Part shown: in pieces, positions 58,094-64,000 of the stretch
Layout of the letters: every line of letters starts with the position of its first letter
Numbering within the stretch: the first letter of the stretch is position 1
From: Artemia franciscana
Taxonomy: Eukaryota > Arthropoda > Branchiopoda > Anostraca > Artemiidae
NCBI RefSeq assembly: GCF_032884065.1
Contig: NC_088873.1
Location: 32,894,227 to 32,958,226, forward strand
Length of the DNA: 64,000 nucleotides
Direction of reading: 5' to 3'
Translations under genes and position numbers: made by a program
The notes under the pieces: generated by a model
What the model was told of the DNA's origin: nothing
Seen by the model: only the letters and a program-made list of their open reading frames with translations
The model's database searches: none

Positions 58094-61000
58094 ATGAAGA
58101 TGCTCAAAGAGTCTATGCCAAAAAACTTGCTGCTGATAGAGAAAGTCAGAAAAGAAAGCGTGCCGAGGAATGAAAGCAGACTTGCTGCTAAAAGAGAAAG
58201 TGAAAAAAGAAGGCGTGCCGAGGAAAAAAGAAGGCGTGCCGAGGAATCAAAAGACCAGCAGGGAAACAGGCTTGAGGCTGATAGAGAAAGAAAGAACAGA
58301 AAGCATGCCGAGGAACTACCAGAGCAACGCAGAAGCAGACTTGCTGCTAAAAGAGAAAGTGAAAAAAGAAGGCGTGCCGAGGAATCAAAAGACCAGCAGG
58401 GAAACAGGCTTGCTGCTGATAGAGAAAGAAAGAACAGAAAGCATGCCGAGGAACTACCAGAGCAACGCAGAAGCAGACTTGCTGCTAAAAGAGAAAGTGA
58501 AAAAAGAAGGCGTGCCGAGGAATCAAAAGACCAGCAGGGAAACAGGCTTGCTGCTGATAGAGAAAGTAAGAAAAGAAAGCGTGCCGAGGAATCAGAGCAA
58601 TCTGAAAGTTATCGCCTGGCATTCAGGTACAACCCAGTCGATGATTATAGCTTGAGTAGATGTGTTCAAATCGGGACAATGTCTAAAATTTGTCCCTATT
58701 GCAAGGCCTTGAAATTCAATGGTGAAACAATGGGAATGTGTTGCACCTCAGGAAAAGTTAAACTTCCTCTATTGGCTGCACCACCAGAGCCATTGAAGAC
58801 TTTCCTTACTGGAACTACGTCAGAATCTAAGCGTTTTTTGTCAAAAATCAGACAATACAACTCATGTTTCCAAATGACGTCGTTTGGAGCCCAAATCGAA
58901 AATCTAGATCAATTTATGTCTACTTTCAAAGTAAAAGGGCAAATTTATCATAAAGCAGGGTCCCTTCTACCATTCTCAGGCGAGAATCATAAATTTTTAC
59001 AATTGTACTTCATCAGTGATAGAAATTCTGAATTGAATGCACGTTGCGAAATTTCTCCCAACGTTGAAAGGACAATCGTTTCCCAATTGCAACATCTTTT
59101 CCACGAAAATAATAAGTTAGTGCGTCTGTTCAAAACAGCCATCGATTTGATGCCTACTGATACTCATAAAATTGTTATTTCCGCTGACAAAACGCCTCCT
59201 GGCCAACATGTGCGTAGATACAATGCTCCGACTATCGACGAAGTGGCAATCGTTATGGTCGGTGATCAGTTTTTACCTCGAGATATTATTCTACATAAGC
59301 GAAACGCTCAGTTGTTAAGAATTGCTGAAACTCATCGATGCTACGATGCCCTACAATATCCTATCATTTTTTGGGATGGAGCCGACGGCTATCACTTTAA
59401 TATTAAATTGATGAATCCAGTCACTAACAAAGAAATGAATAAGAAATGCAGTGCAATGCATTATTATTCCTATAGACTAATGATTCGGCAGGATGAAGAA
59501 AATTATATTTTAAAATGCCGTGAATTGTTTCACCAATTTGTCGTGGATATGTATGCTAAAATTGAATCAGAACGTTTGCTATATATCCGCCTGAATCAGA
59601 CCAAGCTCCGCTCTGAACAATACATTCATTTGCGAGATGCAGTTATAAATGACGGTAATACCACAAACGTTGGAAGATTAACAATTTTACCTTCGTCATA
59701 TGCTGGCAGTCCCCGTCATATGCATGAATATGCTCAAGATGCTATTGCGTATGTTCGTCTCTATGGTCGTCCAGATTTATTTATTACATTTACATGTAAT
59801 CAATCTTGGGACGAGATACTGCAGCTTTTACTTCAAGGACAATCGGCGGTTCATAGGCATGACATTACGGCACGTGTCTTCCGGCAAAAGTTGAAATCAC
59901 TGATAAACTACCTTGTAAAACATGAAGTGTTTGGGTCAGTGCGATGCTGGATGTACTCAGTGGAATGGCAAAAACGAGGTTTGCCACACGCACATATACT
60001 AATCTGGCTACATAAAAAAATTACTTCAAACGAAATTGATGATGTGATTTCCGCTGAAATACCTGATAAAAATGTCGATAAGGGGTTACATGATATTATT
60101 GTAAAAAATATGATACATGGACCTTGCGGTGCACTGAACGAAAATTCACCATGCATGGCCAAAGGAAGGTGCACAAAGCAATATCCTCGACTTTTAGTAC
60201 CCAAAATAATTCCTGGCAATGATGGTTACCCACAATATAGAAGAAGATCTACTGAAGATGGCGGTAAAACAGCAATAATAAAGAAGCGTAACGGTACCAC
60301 CATCGAAGTAGATAACCAGTGGGTTGTTCCATATTCCCCTTTATTATCAAAAACATTTAATGCACACATAAACGTTGAATACTGTAACTCCGTAAAGGCA
60401 ATCAAATACATATGTAAATACGTCAACAAAGGCAGTGACATGGCAGTTTTTGGCTTGCAGTCCGAAATCAAAGATTTCGATGAAATCGTAGAATATCAGG
60501 CTGGAAGATACATAAGCAGTAATGAAGCTGTTTGGCGAATTCTTTCATTTCCGATACATGAACGTAGTCCAGCTGTTGTTCACTTAGCGGTACATTTACA
60601 GAATGGTCAACGTGTTTATTTCACGGAAACCAACGTGCAACAAAGAGTCCTGAATCCACCGGATACAACATTAACAGCTTTTTTTTCGCTTTGCAAAAAT
60701 GATTCTTTTGCAAAAAAACTGCTGTATACTGAAGTGCCTTCGTATTACACGTGGAATACTAAAAATAAAGTATTTGAACGTCGAAAACAGGGTAAGTCAG
60801 TCGACGGCCAACCTACCATCTTCAAAGATACCACGATAGGAAGACTCTACACCGTTCACCCCAATCAACATGAATGCTTCTTTCTACGCCTGCTTTTGGT
60901 GAATGTACTCGGTCCGACATCCTTTGAGTATTTGAGGACTGTAAATGGTACTATACATGACACTTACCGTAGTGCATGCCAAGCTCTGAATTTATTGGAG

Positions 61001-62768
61001 AATGACCAACACTGGGATAACTGCATCAATGACGCGTGCGAAACGTCAACCCCAAGTCAAATTCGTGCATTGTTTGGCATCATTTTAACAACTTGCTCTC
61101 CATCAGCTCCTACAGATTTATGGGAAAAATATAAGTCAAAAATGTCCGAAGATATACTTCATCGAAAACAGTTAGAGACGTCAGACATGACTTTTGATTT
61201 TACATCAGAAATTTATAACTACACTTTAGTTGTTATAGAAGATTTGTGCATAAGTATGGCAAACAAACCTCTTCAGGATTTGGGAATGCCTTCATCTAAC
61301 CGTATCGCTGCTGTTTCGACATGTGTAGAATTGGATCATGAACAAAGTTACAGTACGAGTGATCTATTGTCGTATGTACAAAATAACATTTCCAAGTTAA
61401 CGTCGGAACAAAAAGACATTTATGATACGATAATGCATTGTGTCGATAACAACGTTGGAGAAATTTTCTTTTTGGATGCGCCAGGAGGTACTGGTAAAAC
61501 GTTTGTGATAAAACTGATTCTGGCATCAATTCGATCTAAAAATGTTATAGCGTTGGCAATTGCGTCGTCCGGAATAGCCGCAACATTGCTGCCTGGTGGA
61601 AGAACTGCTCATTCCGCTTTAAAATTGCCTCTGAACTTGCATTCTACAGAAACTCCCACGTGCAATATTTCCAAATCATCTGGGATGGGTAAAGTATTGC
61701 AGCAATGCAAACTTATTATTTGGGATGAGTGCACAATGGCACACAAAAAATCGCTCGAGGCTCTGGATCAATGCTTGAAAGATTTGCGAGGGAAGTCGAA
61801 ACCCTTTGGCAGCACCTTAATATTGCTTGCGGGAGATTTCAGGCAAACATTACCTATAATACCTAGATCAACTCCTGCAGACGAAATGAATGCTTGCCTG
61901 AAAAATTCTAATTTATGGGCACACGTAAAAACATTAAAATTAACTACAAATATGCGTGTCCGATTGCAAAACGATGACTCTGGTCAAACATTTTCAGATC
62001 AATTGCTGGCAATGGGAAACGGAAAGCTCCCAGTAGACTCAATTTCAGGACGTATACAACTACCTGCTGATTTCTGTAATTTAGTGACGTCCAAAAATGA
62101 ATTGATTGAAAAAGTATTTCCGAATATTCTAAAAAATTATAAAAATAATAAATGGCTAAGTGAAAGAGCGATTCTCGCACCCAAAAATATAGACGTCCAC
62201 GAAATCAACAATATTGTTTTGACCAAGATTCAAGACCAGGCAGTCCTTTACAAGTCAGTCGACACAGTTTTGGAACCAAATGAAGCGGTTAATTATCCAT
62301 CTGAATTTTTAAATTCCATAGATCTTTCAGGGTTTCCACCACACGTGCTACAACTAAAAATAGGCGTACCAATAATACTTTTAAGAAATATAAACCCACC
62401 AAAGCTTTGCAATGGCACTCGACTTGCCGTAAAAAAAAACAATGGAAAACCTAATAGAGGCCACAATCCTGACAGGGCCTTTTGAGGGTGAGGCTGTTCT
62501 TATTCCTCGCATTCCCATGATTCCAACAGATCTGCCTTTTCAATTTAAAAGATTGCAATTCCCAATTCGATTAGCATTTGCAATCACCATTAACAAAGCT
62601 CAAGGTCAATCATTAGAAAAATGTGGTATTGATCTTAATACTGATTGTTTTTCCCATGGACAATTGTACGTTGCATGTTCGAGGGTCGGTAAACCTGACA
62701 ATCTATTTATATGCAGCGAGAATTGGACAGCGAAGAATGTTGTATATTCGCAAGTTTTACGCAGTTAA
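58094..62768 (+). CDS. RepHel: HUH-endonuclease and Pif1-family helicase of a Helitron
   Basis: This is the rolling-circle transposase of the element. The open frame 58094-62485 has 1463 codons. Residues 30-170 are Lys/Arg/Glu-rich tandem repeats of about 42 residues; a zinc-binding CPYC-type segment starts at 200; the Rep motif [12 protein letters not shown] is at 563-574; the metal-binding HAH is at 632-634 within [10 protein letters not shown]; and the catalytic tyrosines are Y772 and Y776 (YICKY). In the helicase, GGTGKT is at 1131-1136, WDEC at 1210-1213, then [11 protein letters not shown] run of nine A (62431-62439) shifts the frame, so the last 109 codons ([25 protein letters not shown]) are read in the next frame to 62768. 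The likely native start (ATG 58072 or 58087, [13 protein letters not shown]) is in another frame, closed by TGA near 58171. It is therefore near-intact, with two frame breaks. Confidence 0.9.
58178..58600 (+). repeat. In-gene tandem repeat of about 126 bp (basic Rep N-terminus)
   Basis: Three near-identical units encode [20 protein letters not shown] followed by [20 protein letters not shown]. The second reading frame over this stretch is also open for 161 codons because of the repeats; that is a shadow. Confidence 0.9.
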
Positions 62769-62776
62769 TTTGTATT

Positions 62777-63276
62777 TCGGAACCAAATGAAGCGGTTAAT
62801 TATCCATCTGAATTTTTAAATTCCATAGATCCTTCAGGGTGTCCACCACACCTGCTACAACTAAAAATAGGCGTACCAATAATACTTTTAAGAAATATCA
62901 ACCCACCAAAGCTTTGCAATGGCACGCGACTTGCCGTAAAAAAAAAACAATGGAAAACCTAATAGATGCCACAATCTTGACAGGGCCTTATGAGGGTGAG
63001 GCTGTTCTTATTCCTCGCATTCCCATGATTCCAACGGATCTGCTTTTTCAATTTAAAAGATTGCAATTCCCAATTCGATTAGCATTTGCAACCACCATCA
63101 ACAAAGCTCAAGGGCAATCACTAGAAAAATGCGGTATAGATCTTAATACAGATTGCTTTACCAATGTACAATTGTATGTTGCATCTTTGAGGGTCGGTAA
63201 ACCTGACAATCTATTTATACGCACAGACAATGGGACAGCGAAGACTGTTGTATATTCACAAGTTTTACGTAGTTAA
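62777..63276 (+). repeat. Partial tandem copy of the helicase 3' end
   Basis: It restarts at GGAACCAAATGAAGCGG, after the stop of the RepHel gene, and repeats the last 500 bp with a handful of base changes and a run of ten A. It ends with its own stop at 63276. The same arrangement is at 26870-27372 and 57060-57562. Confidence 0.92.
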
Positions 63277-63593
63277 TTTGTATTGTATCTATCTATCTAT
63301 CTATCTATATAAAAACGAGTTGTGTGTATGCATGTTTGTTTGTTTGTAAAAAGAGCGTTTGCATATGACGTCATTATTAGTACATACGGCTTTGTATATG
63401 GACAGACAATGGGAAAGCCAAGAATGTTGTATATTCGCAATTTTTACGTAGTTTGAAACACATATATAAATCTATCTATATTCACAGGTGGGACACAGGG
63501 ACACAACTACAATGGCGCGTAACTAATATGGCGCGTAACGACTTACGCGCGCGGGGGGGCTTGGGGGGGGCGCGAAGCGCCCCACCAACTAGG

Positions 63594-63628
63594 TGTTGGG
63601 GTGGCGCGAAGCGCCACCCCAACAGCTA

Positions 63629-63629
<1 letters not shown>
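63594..63629 (+). other. Helitron 3' terminal hairpin and CTAG end
   Basis: TGTTGGGGTGGCGC pairs perfectly with GCGCCACCCCAACA around the loop GAA, followed by G and the terminal CTAG. It is the best-preserved copy of the termination signal shared by all Helitrons here. Confidence 0.92.

Positions 63630-63692
<63 letters not shown>
63630..63692. repeat. (TA)n microsatellite
   Basis: About 30 TA repeats between the Helitron end and a further Helitron 3' fragment. Confidence 0.95.
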
Positions 63693-63694
<2 letters not shown>

Positions 63695-63768
63695 ATCTCT
63701 ATTCACAGGTGTGACACAGGGACACAACTACAATGGCGCGTAACGACTTACACGCGTGGGGGGACTTA
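63693..63768 (+). mobile_element. Truncated Helitron 3' region
   Basis: TATTCACAGGTGTGACACAG...GGCGCGTAACGACTTAC matches the sequence just before the GC hairpins of other copies, then stops before the hairpin. Confidence 0.7.
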
Positions 63769-64000
63769 TAATTGAAATAGATTCTGCACTATTTTATAGT
63801 ATGAAAAATTGCCATGACTATTATTAGCATCAGTAATATTTTATTTACTCTTAGAACATAACTGCCCTGGAGGGTTCTCCATAAAGGATTTTCAAACTAT
63901 AACAGATGCTTGTTTTATGTAAGACTCAAGACTAAAATAATATCAAACGTAAAACATAAAAAAGAGGATTGGATAGCCAATATTTTTTGACAAAATTCTT
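63769..64000. other. No recognisable feature
   Basis: AT-rich non-repetitive sequence. No exon is recognised. Confidence 0.4.

Larger units (their letters stand above)
57922..63629 (+). mobile_element. Full-length autonomous-type Helitron, 5.7 kb
   Basis: It begins A|TC (57922) with TCTATATATATATAAATAAG and ends CTAG|T (63626-63629), so the A-T target rule of Helitrons is met at both ends. The 3' end has a 14-bp perfect stem (63594-63607 with 63611-63624, loop GAA) five bases before the terminus, and a second GC hairpin just upstream. It carries a promoter with three TGACGTCA sites, a RepHel gene, a tandem copy of that gene's last 500 bp, and a short-type Helitron terminal segment (from about 63304). 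It is the only complete element of this type in the window. Confidence 0.9.

Overview
This is animal nuclear DNA. It is AT-rich, carries large intron-bearing host genes at low density and is packed with transposable elements. The host genes recognised are the 3' end of a class I histone deacetylase (HDAC1/Rpd3), two exons of an Apaf-1/Dark-type apoptosome gene, and a complete single-exon 2',5'-phosphodiesterase 12 (PDE12). All are on the minus strand. The gene and element set suggests an arthropod, perhaps a crustacean; I cannot fix the species.

Layout. 1-19.8 kb: LINE, hAT, mariner and SINE remnants around the last three recognisable HDAC1 exons (8171-8279, 14003-14159, 17727-17785). Two tandem arrays, of 240-bp and 160-bp units, lie in the last two HDAC1 introns. 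19.8-33.0 kb: Helitron cluster A, ending at a 100-N gap. 33.1-42.8 kb: Apaf-1 exons at 33.7 and 42.6 kb, with PDE12 and a decayed LINE inside the 8.7-kb intron between them. 43.0-52.4 kb: Helitron cluster B, ending at a second 100-N gap. 52.5-63.8 kb: Helitron cluster C, which repeats cluster A almost base for base and holds the best autonomous Helitron (57922-63629). That element encodes an HUH Rep nuclease fused to a Pif1-type helicase.

The Helitrons share one architecture: a TC-TATATATA 5' end, subterminal TGACGTCA motifs, a short minisatellite, and a 3' GC-rich hairpin ending in CTAG. They include one near-intact autonomous copy, about 1.5-kb and 0.33-kb non-autonomous forms, and nested or head-to-head insertions.

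The main second-look result concerns the assembly. Positions 22.33-33.03 kb and 52.52-63.23 kb are near-identical direct copies. The first ends at one gap and the second starts at the other. Together with the interrupted HDAC1 and Apaf-1 gene models, this suggests that the block 33135-52416 was wrongly placed between two overlapping contig ends.
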